NCBI RefSeq assembly: GCF_014705715.1
Contig: NZ_JACXLC010000001.1
Span: 1,656,457 to 1,720,456 of the forward strand
Length of the DNA stretch: 64,000 nucleotides
Reading direction: 5' to 3'
Source of the DNA: Erythrobacter rubeus
GTDB taxonomy: Bacteria; Pseudomonadota; Alphaproteobacteria; Sphingomonadales; Sphingomonadaceae
The position numbers and the translations under genes were made by a program. This document shows, in pieces, positions 22,641 through 31,619 of this stretch; the stretch's first letter is position 1; each line of letters opens with the position of its first letter. The notes beneath the pieces are model-generated. The model was not told the DNA's origin and did not search any database. It saw only the letters and a list, made by a program, of their open reading frames with translations.

Positions 22641-24065
22641 TTACTCCTGCATGATGTCGGGAGCCGAAGGTATCATTCCGCCTGTCTTGATCGAGCGTTC
22701 CTCATTGGCGAGGATTCCCACGACTTGCGTCCACACCGCGACATTCTGGCGCAATTGCTCGGGATCGATCTTGTCGAGCGTGTCGTCGGGCGTGTGGTGA
22801 TAATCGAAATAGCGGGTGCCATCCTGCTGCAAATCGATAATCGCGCCTTCCTGATCGCGAACGATATTGAGATCCGCGCCGCCGGTGGCAACGACGCTGG
22901 AATTGGCGACACCAAAACGCGCGACCGCTAGCCGAATCTTGTCATGCAAATCGGGGTTGGTCTCGCGGAAATTGCTTTCGAAGCGCCAGATACGGTCCGC
23001 GCCGAAATCGCTTTCGATCCCGACCGCGATCGGCTCATCGATATGCGCTTCGCTATAGGCCGTCGAACCGATCAGGCCGACCTCCTCTGCCCCTGCGAAC
23101 AGCACGCGGATCGTGCGTAGCGGCTGCCCGGTGTGGGAGACGTGCAGCGCCGCGGCGGCGATGATGCCGCACCCTGCCCCGTCATCGAAAGCGCCGGGGG
23201 CGTTCCACCAGCTGTCGATATGGCAGGCGAGCAGCACCGGCGGCAGTTCAGGGTTGCGGCCGACGATTTCTCCAACAACGTTGCCGCTCATCGTGGTGCC
23301 GAGGCTGCGCGGATTGAGCTCCAGACGAAGCGTGAGCGGGCGATCTCCCGCCCGATCGAACATGCGCTCCAGATTGGCGGCGTCCGGCAGGCTCAGCGCA
23401 GCAGCCGGGATCGGCGTTGCGGAATCGCCCCAGCGCGTGGTGCCGGTGTGCGGGTTGCGGTGGTAATCGGTGCCAATCGACTTGATGAGGATCGCCGCCG
23501 CCCCCTTGTTCGCAGCGACAGTCGGCCCGGCGAAGCGCGGCAGGCCGAATTGTCCGTAATGCGATCCGTCCATGGAAACGCGCATTTCGTGGCTGACATA
23601 GGCGATCTTGCCCGCAAGGCTGCCGTCTGGCGCGGCGAGCAATTCTTCGAAGCTTTCAAACTCGACCAGTTCCGCTTCGATCCCGCCCTCCGGCGTTGCG
23701 GCGCTGGAGCCGAGCGGCTGCACCGTCAGCGGCTGCGGGAACGGTGCCGTGATCTCCGCCCGGTGAATATCCCCTGGCACCCAGGTTTCCATCTCAAACG
23801 GCTCGTTGGCAACGTTCTGAAAACCGTTTTTGGTAAGCCACGCCATCGCCCAATCGCGGGCCCGCGCCTCTGCCTCGGTCCCCGCCTGCCGCGGGCCGAC
23901 CTCGGTCGTGATCCCCTCGACGAAATCCCAAGCTATCGTGTCCTGCGTTAGCGTCGCATCAGCCATCGCTTCGAGCGACATGCTGGGTTGCTCCTGAGCA
24001 ACAGACGTCGCGGTGAGGGACAGGGCGGCGAACGCGCCGGCGAACGGCAAGGTGGTCTGTTTCAT
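22641..24065 (-). CDS. secreted M28-family metallopeptidase
   Basis: 474 residues from the ATG at 24065, opening with a signal peptide (KQTTLPFAGAFAALSLTATSVAQ). A PA-type insert around 125-240 precedes the peptidase domain. Zinc ligands are visible in ACHIDSWWNAPGAFDDGAG, catalytic AGAEEVGLIGS, GIESDFGAD and YHHTPDDT. M28 enzymes are di-zinc amino- or carboxypeptidases; it probably digests peptides in the periplasm or outside the cell. An upstream ATG nine codons earlier is less likely. Confidence 0.9.
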   Translation of the reverse strand: MKQTTLPFAGAFAALSLTATSVAQEQPSMSLEAMADATLTQDTIAWDFVEGITTEVGPRQAGTEAEARARDWAMAWLTKNGFQNVANEPFEMETWVPGDIHRAEITAPFPQPLTVQPLGSSAATPEGGIEAELVEFESFEELLAAPDGSLAGKIAYVSHEMRVSMDGSHYGQFGLPRFAGPTVAANKGAAAILIKSIGTDYHRNPHTGTTRWGDSATPIPAAALSLPDAANLERMFDRAGDRPLTLRLELNPRSLGTTMSGNVVGEIVGRNPELPPVLLACHIDSWWNAPGAFDDGAGCGIIAAAALHVSHTGQPLRTIRVLFAGAEEVGLIGSTAYSEAHIDEPIAVGIESDFGADRIWRFESNFRETNPDLHDKIRLAVARFGVANSSVVATGGADLNIVRDQEGAIIDLQQDGTRYFDYHHTPDDTLDKIDPEQLRQNVAVWTQVVGILANEERSIKTGGMIPSAPDIMQE

Positions 24066-24137
24066 GGCTTTGCTGCTAAGTGAGACGCCCAAGCCTGTAA
24101 ACCTTGGAGCGCGCGGGAACAGTGCGTACGCAGTGTA

Positions 24138-25361
24138 TCAGCCCGCGGCCACGTGCACCGCGCCTTCGCGTACGTCATCAGCGTGCCCGTGCTGCTCAGG
24201 TTCACCACATGCCATCTGCCGCTCTGCGTTCTCGACGCGGTTTCGTCCGCTTGCCTTTGCGCGATAAAGTGCCTCGTCGGCTCTTGCAAAGAGCTGCGCA
24301 TACCCCTCGCCTTCGCGCGCGGTCGCCACGCCAAAGGAAGCCGTAAGCCGGATGCCTTCGCCCAGCGCTGTGTGTTCCTGGCTTCCGAATGCCATCCGGA
24401 TACGTTCGGCGAGGTTTTCGGCTGCGCGATTGTCGCAATTCCAGACTGCGATGCAGAATTCTTCACCGCCGATCCGGCCGGTCACGTCATGGCCTCTCAC
24501 CCGGCTTGCGATGAGGTTGGCGAAGGACACGATGGCGGCATCCCCTGCCTGATGCCCCCAGATGTCGTTGACCTGCTTGAACAGGTCGATGTCGGCGACG
24601 ATCAGGCTCAGCGATGCCCCTTCCGCATGGGCGCGCGGTAACATTGCGCGCGTCTCGATCTCGAACACCCCGCGGCTGCTCAGCCCGGTCAAATCGTCGC
24701 GGTTGCCGCGTTCGCGCAGTAGGTCGGCCCATTCGGCAATCGTCGCTCCGATCAGCACCATCGCCGTCGAAATCGATTTGACTGCAAGAACCAGCCCGAT
24801 CAGCGAGTAATAGATGGAATCGCGATAAACCGCGACGTCGATCGACCTCTCGAACATCAGCGTCAATGTAGGGCGGATCAGGAAATCGGCCGCCTGGATG
24901 GTAAGAACGATGATCAGGGCGATATCGAGCGCTTCGCGCCGCCGCGCATTGAGCAGCGTGGTCACACCCATGGCGAACATAACGCCGTAGCCGATATTCA
25001 CGATCAAGAGTCGAGGATCTGCCTCGTCCGAAATCGACACCGCCAGAGTCAGCACCGCCGCCGAGATCAGATAGACCGCGATCATGCTCTTGATATGCAG
25101 CTTTTGCCCCACCCGCTCGCATACCGATGCGAGCAGCACGATCGCACCGAAACTGTAGAAGAATTGCGTGGCGTGAAACAGGAAGAGTGAGCTTGCCGGA
25201 AGCAGGTGCGTGATCAGAAACCCGATCGCGAACGAAGCATAGGCGATCGCATAGCCCAGCACGTGCCGACGCATCCCACCGACACGCCACATGATCGCGA
25301 AAGTAATCCCGATCACGACCGCTATCAGCGGCGTGATAAATCCCAGTATTTGCGCTTGCAT
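24138..25361 (-). CDS. membrane-bound diguanylate cyclase (GGEEF)
   Basis: 407 residues: an N-terminal membrane region of about six helices (residues 1-215), a short coiled linker, and a GGDEF domain with DDLTGLSSRGVFE, ADIDLFKQVNDIWGHQAGD and the active-site RIGGEEF. An I-site RGHD lies five residues before GGEEF, so product inhibition is likely. It makes c-di-GMP from GTP. The C-terminal 35 residues (His/Glu/Ala-rich) are unconserved. It is a paralogue of the gene at 28380, on the other side of ettA. Confidence 0.92.
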   Translation of the reverse strand: MQAQILGFITPLIAVVIGITFAIMWRVGGMRRHVLGYAIAYASFAIGFLITHLLPASSLFLFHATQFFYSFGAIVLLASVCERVGQKLHIKSMIAVYLISAAVLTLAVSISDEADPRLLIVNIGYGVMFAMGVTTLLNARRREALDIALIIVLTIQAADFLIRPTLTLMFERSIDVAVYRDSIYYSLIGLVLAVKSISTAMVLIGATIAEWADLLRERGNRDDLTGLSSRGVFEIETRAMLPRAHAEGASLSLIVADIDLFKQVNDIWGHQAGDAAIVSFANLIASRVRGHDVTGRIGGEEFCIAVWNCDNRAAENLAERIRMAFGSQEHTALGEGIRLTASFGVATAREGEGYAQLFARADEALYRAKASGRNRVENAERQMACGEPEQHGHADDVREGAVHVAAG

Positions 25362-25552
25362 TGACCCGGCCAGCCCCCTTGATCCCGGACTAGCCCGGCA
25401 AGGTTAATACACGGTTGAGAAATGCGTGCCGATTTCGGTATGGTCCGGGCTGTTCGTCAAGCGCCGCCAAGCTTGCCCCGCGCCCGTTTGCGCACTATCT
25501 GCGCACTCAAGCAATTCTCTTACAGATTCCCGATCCAAAAGGACGACCCCAG

Positions 25553-27232
25553 ATGGCCGCGCAATACGCCTATGTCATGAAGAACATGACCAAGACCTTC
25601 CCCGGCGCTCAAAAGCCGGTGCTTAGCAACATCAACCTGCAATTCTACCAGGGCGCGAAGATCGGCATTGTCGGCCCGAACGGTGCGGGCAAATCGACCC
25701 TGATGAAGATCATGGCGGGGATCGACACCGATATCACCGGCGAAGCATGGCCGGGCGAAAACATCACCGTCGGTTATCTGCCGCAGGAACCGCAGCTCGA
25801 CGAGAGCAAGACGGTGCTCGAAAACGTGCGCGAAGGTGCGGGCGAAACCGCCGAAATGGTTGAGCGCTTCAACGCGATTTCCGCCGAGATGGGCGATCCG
25901 GGCGACGACACCGATTTCGATGCGCTGATGGAAGAAATGGGCGTGCTGCAAGAGAAGATCGATGCGGTCGACGGCTGGACGCTCGACAACCAGCTCGAAA
26001 TCGCGATGGAGGCGCTGCGCTGCCCGCCTTCCGATGCGCCAGTTACCAACCTTTCAGGCGGTGAGAAACGCCGCGTGGCTCTCACCCGGCTGCTGATCCA
26101 GAAGCCGTCGATCCTGCTGCTGGACGAGCCGACCAACCACCTCGATGCAGAAAGCGTCGAATGGCTCGAAAACCATCTGAAAGAGTATGCCGGCGCCGTG
26201 CTGATGATCACGCACGATCGCTACTTCCTCGACAATGTGGTGGAATGGATCCTCGAGCTCGATCGCGGCTCGTACTATCCATACGAAGGCAATTACTCCA
26301 CCTATCTGGAGAAGAAGGCGAAACGGCTCGAGCAGGAAAGCCGCGAGGAATCCGGGCGGCAGAAAGCGCTCTCGCGCGAGCTTGAGTGGATCAAGCAGAC
26401 GCCCGCCGCGCGCCAGACCAAATCGAAAGCGCGTATCCGCAAGTTCGAACAGCTTCAGGAAGCGCAAAACGACCGCAAGCCGGGCAAGGCGCAGATCGTC
26501 ATTCAGGTGCCCGAACGCCTTGGCAGCAAGGTGATCGAGGCGAACAACATCTCCAAAGCCTACGGCGACAAGCTGCTGTTCGAAGACCTCTCCTTCAAGC
26601 TGCCGCCCGGCGGTATCGTCGGCGTGATCGGCCCGAACGGCGCGGGCAAATCGACGCTGTTCAAGATGATCACGGGGCAGGAAACGCCCGACAGCGGCAC
26701 AATCGAAATCGGCGACACCGTGCACCTCGGCTATGTCGACCAGAGCCGAGATGACCTCACTCCAACGAACAATGTCTGGGAGGAAATCTCCGACGGGCTC
26801 GATTACATGCAGGTCAACGGCCACGACACCTCGACCCGCGCTTATGTCGGCGCATTCAACTTTAAGGGTGCCGACCAGCAGAAGAATGTAGGCAAGCTGT
26901 CCGGCGGCGAGCGCAACCGCGTGCACATGGCCAAGATGCTGAAACAGGGCGGCAACGTTCTGCTGCTCGACGAACCGACCAACGACCTCGACGTCGAGAC
27001 ATTGGGCGCGCTCGAGGAAGCGATCGAGAATTTCGCCGGCTGCGCCGTCGTCATCTCGCACGACCGCTTCTTCCTTGACCGCCTCGCAACGCACATCCTC
27101 GCATTCGAGGGCAACAGCCATGTTGAGTGGTTCGAGGGCAACTTCGAGGCGTATGAAGAGGACAAGCGGCGGAGGCTTGGGGATGCGGCGGATCGGCCTA
27201 CGCGATTGGCTTATAAGAAGCTGACTAGGTAG
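25553..27232 (+). CDS. ettA: energy-dependent translational throttle protein EttA (ABC-F)
   Basis: 559 residues from the ATG at 25553; the longer frame upstream is non-conserved. Two ABC domains with Walker A GPNGAGKST twice, signatures LSGGEKRRVAL and LSGGERNRVHM, and Walker B ILLLDEPTNHLD and VLLLDEPTNDLD. The inter-domain linker is rich in Lys/Arg/Glu (KKAKRLEQESREE...) and there are no membrane segments, as in ABC-F proteins. EttA binds the ribosomal E site and gates the first elongation step according to the ADP/ATP ratio. Confidence 0.95.
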   Translation: MAAQYAYVMKNMTKTFPGAQKPVLSNINLQFYQGAKIGIVGPNGAGKSTLMKIMAGIDTDITGEAWPGENITVGYLPQEPQLDESKTVLENVREGAGETAEMVERFNAISAEMGDPGDDTDFDALMEEMGVLQEKIDAVDGWTLDNQLEIAMEALRCPPSDAPVTNLSGGEKRRVALTRLLIQKPSILLLDEPTNHLDAESVEWLENHLKEYAGAVLMITHDRYFLDNVVEWILELDRGSYYPYEGNYSTYLEKKAKRLEQESREESGRQKALSRELEWIKQTPAARQTKSKARIRKFEQLQEAQNDRKPGKAQIVIQVPERLGSKVIEANNISKAYGDKLLFEDLSFKLPPGGIVGVIGPNGAGKSTLFKMITGQETPDSGTIEIGDTVHLGYVDQSRDDLTPTNNVWEEISDGLDYMQVNGHDTSTRAYVGAFNFKGADQQKNVGKLSGGERNRVHMAKMLKQGGNVLLLDEPTNDLDVETLGALEEAIENFAGCAVVISHDRFFLDRLATHILAFEGNSHVEWFEGNFEAYEEDKRRRLGDAADRPTRLAYKKLTR

Positions 27233-27722
27233 ATCGACCCCATCTTTCGTCGTGACATGCACCTCTTTTGACAAGATTTTCGCTAAATGTAGTGCGCCCG
27301 TTCGTGATCGACCACATCAGAAAATAGTTTGGCTCTTCCCGCCATCTGAAACGAAGAGTCCCGCCTTTGGCCTCGCCCTTGTCGGGAATCGAAATGTCAG
27401 TACCGAAGATCTCATGTCGAGGAGTTCCGTACTTTTCGGTTATCCTCTCGACGAGCGTTGAGAATGCAAAGAAGTCAGGCGCATAATGGCGGTTAATCTG
27501 AACAACCTTGCCTTCACAAATGCTTATCCTGAGGTCATCATGAACAAGCCGGTAGCCATGCGTGGTCCATGTCTCATGCACCGCCGTCTCTCGCACTGTC
27601 GGCGGGATCTGCTCCTCGCTAAGTCCGATCGTTATCCCGTCAATTTTGTCGATCTCCCATTCGTCGAAAAAATCAATCGGGCTTGCAGCGAGAAAACTGC
27701 TTACAAGCAAAGTAGAGAACAA
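27225..27722 (-). CDS. hypothetical secreted protein, TTG start
   Basis: 165 residues starting at TTG 27722; a TGA two codons upstream excludes a longer frame, and GGGAG lies seven bases before the start. The N-terminus FSTLLVSSFLAASPID is a short signal-like segment. No family recognised. It is less GC-rich than its neighbours and overlaps the end of ettA by 8 bp in convergent orientation, which suggests a late insertion or acquired DNA. Confidence 0.6.
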   Translation of the reverse strand: MFSTLLVSSFLAASPIDFFDEWEIDKIDGITIGLSEEQIPPTVRETAVHETWTTHGYRLVHDDLRISICEGKVVQINRHYAPDFFAFSTLVERITEKYGTPRHEIFGTDISIPDKGEAKGGTLRFRWREEPNYFLMWSITNGRTTFSENLVKRGACHDERWGRST

Positions 27723-28379
27723 ACTTCATCTCCCATAGTTGAGTACTTTGAAGATTTACCTCATTTAACAGATCGCCCTCACCCCTGAATTTATCCGGGG
27801 CGTCCGTTCTTTTTGGGCGGCTGTGAGTACGGATTAACTGTATTTCCGGCTAAGGGCCAGGATGATGTCGGAAAGGCTCAGCCTCTTGGACTTCCGGCTC
27901 GGACGACGCGCACTTCATGGGTCAAATCGAGTAATCGACGAGAGCCCCTCAGCTTAGACTCGCTCTCTTCGCCTAGTCCAATTTCCATCCGCGGCGACAG
28001 CGTTTGTGGCGTTTTTCCCACTATAATTGGATCGTTGATCTTTTTTAGCTTATTGGCCCATACAACCACTTGAGCTTGGATCTCGCTTAAAGATCAGATC
28101 GAGTACTGTCGCAATGTGGGCTTGCATGTCTCGCAAGGGTCCAGAGTTATCCCGACAATGATTGTGCCTCGGTAACGGTTGGTCATTAGGTAGACCCGTC
28201 CGTCATTTGTTTCGCGGTCCATAGGAATACGAAGAAATTAAGTGAGGTCCCAGGTCAGGCGCCGGGCGGCGATGACCAGGTCGGCATGGCGCTAGGCTCC
28301 ACCACAATAAGCCCTCGTCCTAAGCACTCCGTTAACCAAAGGCGTCTAAAGCATCCTGACCAAAGGACGGTAAGGACGC
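27723..28379. other. gene-poor 657-bp interval with a decayed GIY-YIG fragment
   Basis: Only short frames without ribosome sites are present. The recognisable content is a GIY-YIG-like remnant on the minus strand (28094-28222). The base composition at 27700-28080 is lower in GC than the surroundings, consistent with eroding or acquired DNA. Confidence 0.5.
28094..28222 (-). pseudogene. remnant of a GIY-YIG endonuclease-like gene
   Basis: A 42-codon frame from the ATG at 28222 reads VYLMTNRYRGTIIVGITLD, closely resembling the N-terminal GIY-YIG motif of small UvrC-type nucleases (YVYIMTN...GTLYVGVT). It then diverges and stops at 28094; the expected Arg/Glu catalytic region does not follow in any frame I could recognise. 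It is most simply a decayed copy. Confidence 0.5.
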
Positions 28380-29582
28380 GTGCAGCAACTCATTCTCGGA
28401 TTGATCAACCCGCTCGTCGCGGTGATTTTTTCGGTCACATTCCTCTTGATGTGGCTGCGCAATCGCGCGCGTCTGGACCTTGCGGCGTTCGTGGTCTCCT
28501 ATGCCATGCTCGGCATCGGCTTCATCATTTCGCATCTGGGGCATTTGAATTATTTGCCCTCCGTGGTCCCGATCACGCACATACCATTTTCCGTGGGCAC
28601 TATCGCGCTGGTTGCTGGTCTATGCATGCGAAGCCGGTTCAAGACACCCTGGCTCGGACTGATCGGGGTATTTCTAGCTAGCGGCGTACTGCTGCTCGTC
28701 GGTCATTCCGCGTCATCGAGTGTCGTCGCCAGCCTCTACATTACCAACACCGCGCATGGTGTGATGATTGTAATGGGCGCGCAGATCATGGCCCGCCGCC
28801 CGCGCGAAACCATGTCGGACAAGATTGTCTTCGCGATGGTCGTCATCGCAGCAGCGCAGTTCTTCGTCCGGCCGGCTTTCTCCTTCATCTTCGAAACCGG
28901 AATAAACGAAGTCGCGTTTCGAGAGACGATCTATTACTCCGTGCTCAACGCGACCATCGCGCTCGGCTCGCTGGTCCTCGCGTTGACATTGATCGCGGCC
29001 AGCATTCAGGACGAGTTCCGCAACCAGCGCACCGAAATGGAGATCGATCCGCTGTCCGGCCTGCTGTCACGCCAATCCTTCGAGACCAAGGTCGAGGAGG
29101 TGCTTGCCGCGGGCGTGGAGGAGGATACCAAGGCGGCACTGATTATCGCCGATATCGACCACTTCAAGAACGTGAACGACATTTGGGGGCACCAGACCGG
29201 CGACCGCGCCATCGCGGAATTCGGTGCGCTGATAGCTCGCGAGATCCGTTATTACGACCTCGCCGGGCGCATTGGCGGAGAGGAATTCTGCATCCTTATC
29301 CGCAACGCCGATACGGAGGCCGCGCTTGGCCTTGCGGAGCGTCTGCGCCGGAAACTGTCTGCGACGCAGATCGAGGGCATGAGCGACAATGTCCGCCTCA
29401 CCGCAAGCTTCGGCGCGACCCATCGAAAGGGCGCGGAAAGTTACAAATCGATGTTCACGCGGGCGGACAAGGCGCTTTATGTGGCGAAAGACACGGGCCG
29501 GGACCGGGTGATCATATCGGAAGATCAGACTTCTGAGCGCGAAGACACCCCCGCTAAAGGTTCGCGCCAGGCCGCAGCTTAG
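28380..29582 (+). CDS. membrane-bound diguanylate cyclase (GGEEF), paralogue
   Basis: 400 residues from a GTG at 28380 preceded by AAGGA. About six N-terminal membrane helices (1-210) resemble those of the gene at 24138, both opening with the pattern MQ-x-x-ILG. The GGDEF domain has IDPLSGLLSRQSFE, ADIDHFKNVNDIWGHQTGD and RIGGEEF with an I-site RYYD five residues earlier. It should synthesise c-di-GMP with feedback inhibition. The C-terminus (SEREDTPAKGSRQAAA) is a short unstructured tail. Confidence 0.92.
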   Translation: MQQLILGLINPLVAVIFSVTFLLMWLRNRARLDLAAFVVSYAMLGIGFIISHLGHLNYLPSVVPITHIPFSVGTIALVAGLCMRSRFKTPWLGLIGVFLASGVLLLVGHSASSSVVASLYITNTAHGVMIVMGAQIMARRPRETMSDKIVFAMVVIAAAQFFVRPAFSFIFETGINEVAFRETIYYSVLNATIALGSLVLALTLIAASIQDEFRNQRTEMEIDPLSGLLSRQSFETKVEEVLAAGVEEDTKAALIIADIDHFKNVNDIWGHQTGDRAIAEFGALIAREIRYYDLAGRIGGEEFCILIRNADTEAALGLAERLRRKLSATQIEGMSDNVRLTASFGATHRKGAESYKSMFTRADKALYVAKDTGRDRVIISEDQTSEREDTPAKGSRQAAA

Positions 29583-29602
29583 GCAACGCTACCAAGAAGC
29601 GC

Positions 29603-30187
29603 TCAGGGAGAGACCCAGCGCCCGTCCCACTCACCGTCCTCTCCGCGCATGAACTGCGCCCGGACGTGACCGGTATGCGCAAGATAGGACCAGTCGAGCG
29701 CGTGTAGCTCCACCAGCAGAACCGCGAAGTTCTCGCGGGCCGGTATCAATTGCTCGTCGCTCGGTTCGCTCCCCTCGAATTCGGGCGGAAGACCGGATAT
29801 CGGCTCATCGGAAAAGGTGCCCGGCCCTTCTCCCAGATAGCAACGCCGTGCGAAATTATCGCCGCGCTCCCACGCGCTGTCCGCAACCGGGCCGCTGCGC
29901 AGTATCCTGCCCTCGCCCCGCGCTCTGATCTGGACCTTGGCCGGCTTGTCATAGAACAGCACAGCCATGCGCGGATCGGCCTCGATCGTGGCGACCTTCG
30001 GCGCGCGGGTATCGGTGTGAAAGCGCAAGGTTCGGCTCTCCGCATCGAATTCGCGCAGCACCATCGTCCGCGCATCGATATCGCTGGTGACAACCGCAGG
30101 CGTATGCATGGGGCACTTGCGGTCCTTTGCCGCATTGGTCAGCCGGTCGATCAGGTCGCGGGTCACGTCTTCGAAGGTATGCAGCAT
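29603..30187 (-). CDS. pyridoxamine 5'-phosphate oxidase-related flavin-binding protein
   Basis: 194 residues with the split-barrel pattern of the PNPOx-like family: MVLREFDAESRTLRFHTDTRAPKV, ADPRMAVLFYDKPAKVQIRARGEG and WERGDNFARRCYLGEG. The C-terminal LLVELHALDWSYL and RAQF are typical of the group lacking the full PdxH dimer motif, so it is more likely an FMN- or F420-type protein of unknown substrate than PdxH itself. Confidence 0.85.
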   Translation of the reverse strand: MLHTFEDVTRDLIDRLTNAAKDRKCPMHTPAVVTSDIDARTMVLREFDAESRTLRFHTDTRAPKVATIEADPRMAVLFYDKPAKVQIRARGEGRILRSGPVADSAWERGDNFARRCYLGEGPGTFSDEPISGLPPEFEGSEPSDEQLIPARENFAVLLVELHALDWSYLAHTGHVRAQFMRGEDGEWDGRWVSP

Positions 30188-30369
30188 GGTGCCCGCGCAA
30201 TTGGCGCTTTGAGTCAGTTGGTCAAGCCGTTAAGAAAAGTACGCGCTAACATTAACGCAAACCTAAACGACCGGTTAAGGGTCAGGACAGCGACTCGTCG
30301 GTAGATCACGTTCTATCGAAAGGACTTATCAATGCCGTTTGTGGTGGGGCGGCGACACAGGAGGCACTC

Positions 30370-31476
30370 TTGAATATCACTTTGTTATTGAAGGGTAGTG
30401 CACTGTCGGCTCTCGCTTTCGCGTTGGCTCTCGTCGCACCACCCGAAGAAGCGCACGCCGCCACGGGCGCTATAGAGGCCGGAGAGTCGGCCTCGGACGC
30501 ACAGCCCGAAGGGCGGCGCGACAGGCGTGCAAACCGGCGCGGTGAGCGCCGTGAGGCCCGCCAGAACCGCCGTGCAGGCGACCGCAGGCCTGCTCGCATC
30601 GATCGCCGTGATCAATGGCAAGGCCGAGGTGACCGAGCGAACCGCTCCGAGAGGCGCGCGAACCGAGTCGATCGCCGCAGCGAGCGCAGGGCCGATCGGG
30701 TCGATCGCCGGAGCGAACGCCGCGCTGACCGAGTTGAACGGCGCGGTGACAGGCGCGCGGACAGGTTGGACCGGCGCGGCCGCGATCGTGCAGCCGACCG
30801 AGTCGATCGCCGCAGCGAGCGCAGGGCAGACCGGATTGACCGCCGCGGAGACCGCAGGGCCGACCGTATCGAGCGTCGGGGTGATCGCCGCGCGGACCGG
30901 ATCGACCGGCGCGGTGACAGGCGCGGCTTTCGCGATCGCGGCTTTGCCGACCGGGTAGAACGGCGTGTGGACCGCGCCCGCGACCGCGGCTTCCGCGACG
31001 GCAGGCGAGCAGAACGCCGGGATTTCCGACGTGATCGGCGTGACTTCCGTCGGGATCGCAGAGACTTCCGGCGCGACAGGCGTGACTATCGCCGCGATTT
31101 CCGGCGAGCCGATCGTCGGGCTTACAATCGCGGGTTCCGCCATGGCTATCGCAACGGCAATTTCCGCCGCTGGGATCGCGGATGGCGCAGCCACCGCCGG
31201 TACAACTGGCGCGGCTGGCGCGGTTCGAACCGCCACGTGTTCCGCCTGGGCCGGTACTACGCTCCGTTCCGAGCGCACCGGTACAACAGGTTCCGCGTCG
31301 GGTTCTTCCTCGACAGCGTGTTCTTCCAGCCGCGGTACTACATTCATGACCCATGGGCTTATCGACTGCCGCAGGTCTACGGTCCCTATCGCTGGGTCCG
31401 GTACTATGACGATGTCGCACTTGTAGACATTTACACTGGCGAAGTGGTCGACGTGATCTACGACTTCTTCTGGTAA
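30370..31476 (+). CDS. secreted arginine-rich repeat protein with RcnB-like C-terminus, TTG start
   Basis: 368 residues. A TTG at 30370 follows a near-perfect AGGAGG, and the first 30 residues form a signal peptide ending EEAHA. Residues 45-250 are extremely Arg/Asp-rich with an 11-residue repeat of the type RRSERRADRVD (about eight units, residues 91-179) and a 7-residue FRRDRRD repeat (219-243). An aromatic/Arg region follows, and the end (YGPYRWVRYYDDVALVDIYTG) matches the RcnB periplasmic family, linked in E. coli to nickel/cobalt balance. A hairpin terminator follows at 31516. Confidence 0.8.
   Translation: MNITLLLKGSALSALAFALALVAPPEEAHAATGAIEAGESASDAQPEGRRDRRANRRGERREARQNRRAGDRRPARIDRRDQWQGRGDRANRSERRANRVDRRSERRADRVDRRSERRADRVERRGDRRADRLDRRGRDRAADRVDRRSERRADRIDRRGDRRADRIERRGDRRADRIDRRGDRRGFRDRGFADRVERRVDRARDRGFRDGRRAERRDFRRDRRDFRRDRRDFRRDRRDYRRDFRRADRRAYNRGFRHGYRNGNFRRWDRGWRSHRRYNWRGWRGSNRHVFRLGRYYAPFRAHRYNRFRVGFFLDSVFFQPRYYIHDPWAYRLPQVYGPYRWVRYYDDVALVDIYTGEVVDVIYDFFW
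30640..30906 (+). repeat. tandem 33-bp coding repeats
   Basis: About eight units encode variants of RR(S/G)(E/D)RRADR(V/I/L)(D/E). One unit is a codon longer. Repetition makes all other frames open on both strands here, producing long spurious frames. Confidence 0.8.
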
Positions 31477-31515
31477 CACCCCCAACCTTCTCATCGCCTT
31501 CACGATGAGGCACAG

Positions 31516-31549
31516 GCCCCCGCCGGAGCGTTTCGGCGGGGGCATTCTT
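31516..31549 (+). terminator. hairpin terminator after the RcnB-like gene
   Basis: GCCCCCGCCG (31516-31525) pairs perfectly with CGGCGGGGGC (31534-31543) around an 8-base loop and is followed by ATTCTTA, a short T-containing tail. Confidence 0.7.
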
Positions 31550-31619
31550 ATGCAGACTGTTCGTTTGCAAGGACGCGCGCCTTGTTTGCACCGCCATTGC
31601 CAATTGCTAATCACCGCGC

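Noticed and set aside
27813..28073. Small frames of 60-86 codons in the gap after ettA
   Set aside because: No ribosome site, no conserved pattern, and composition typical of non-coding DNA.
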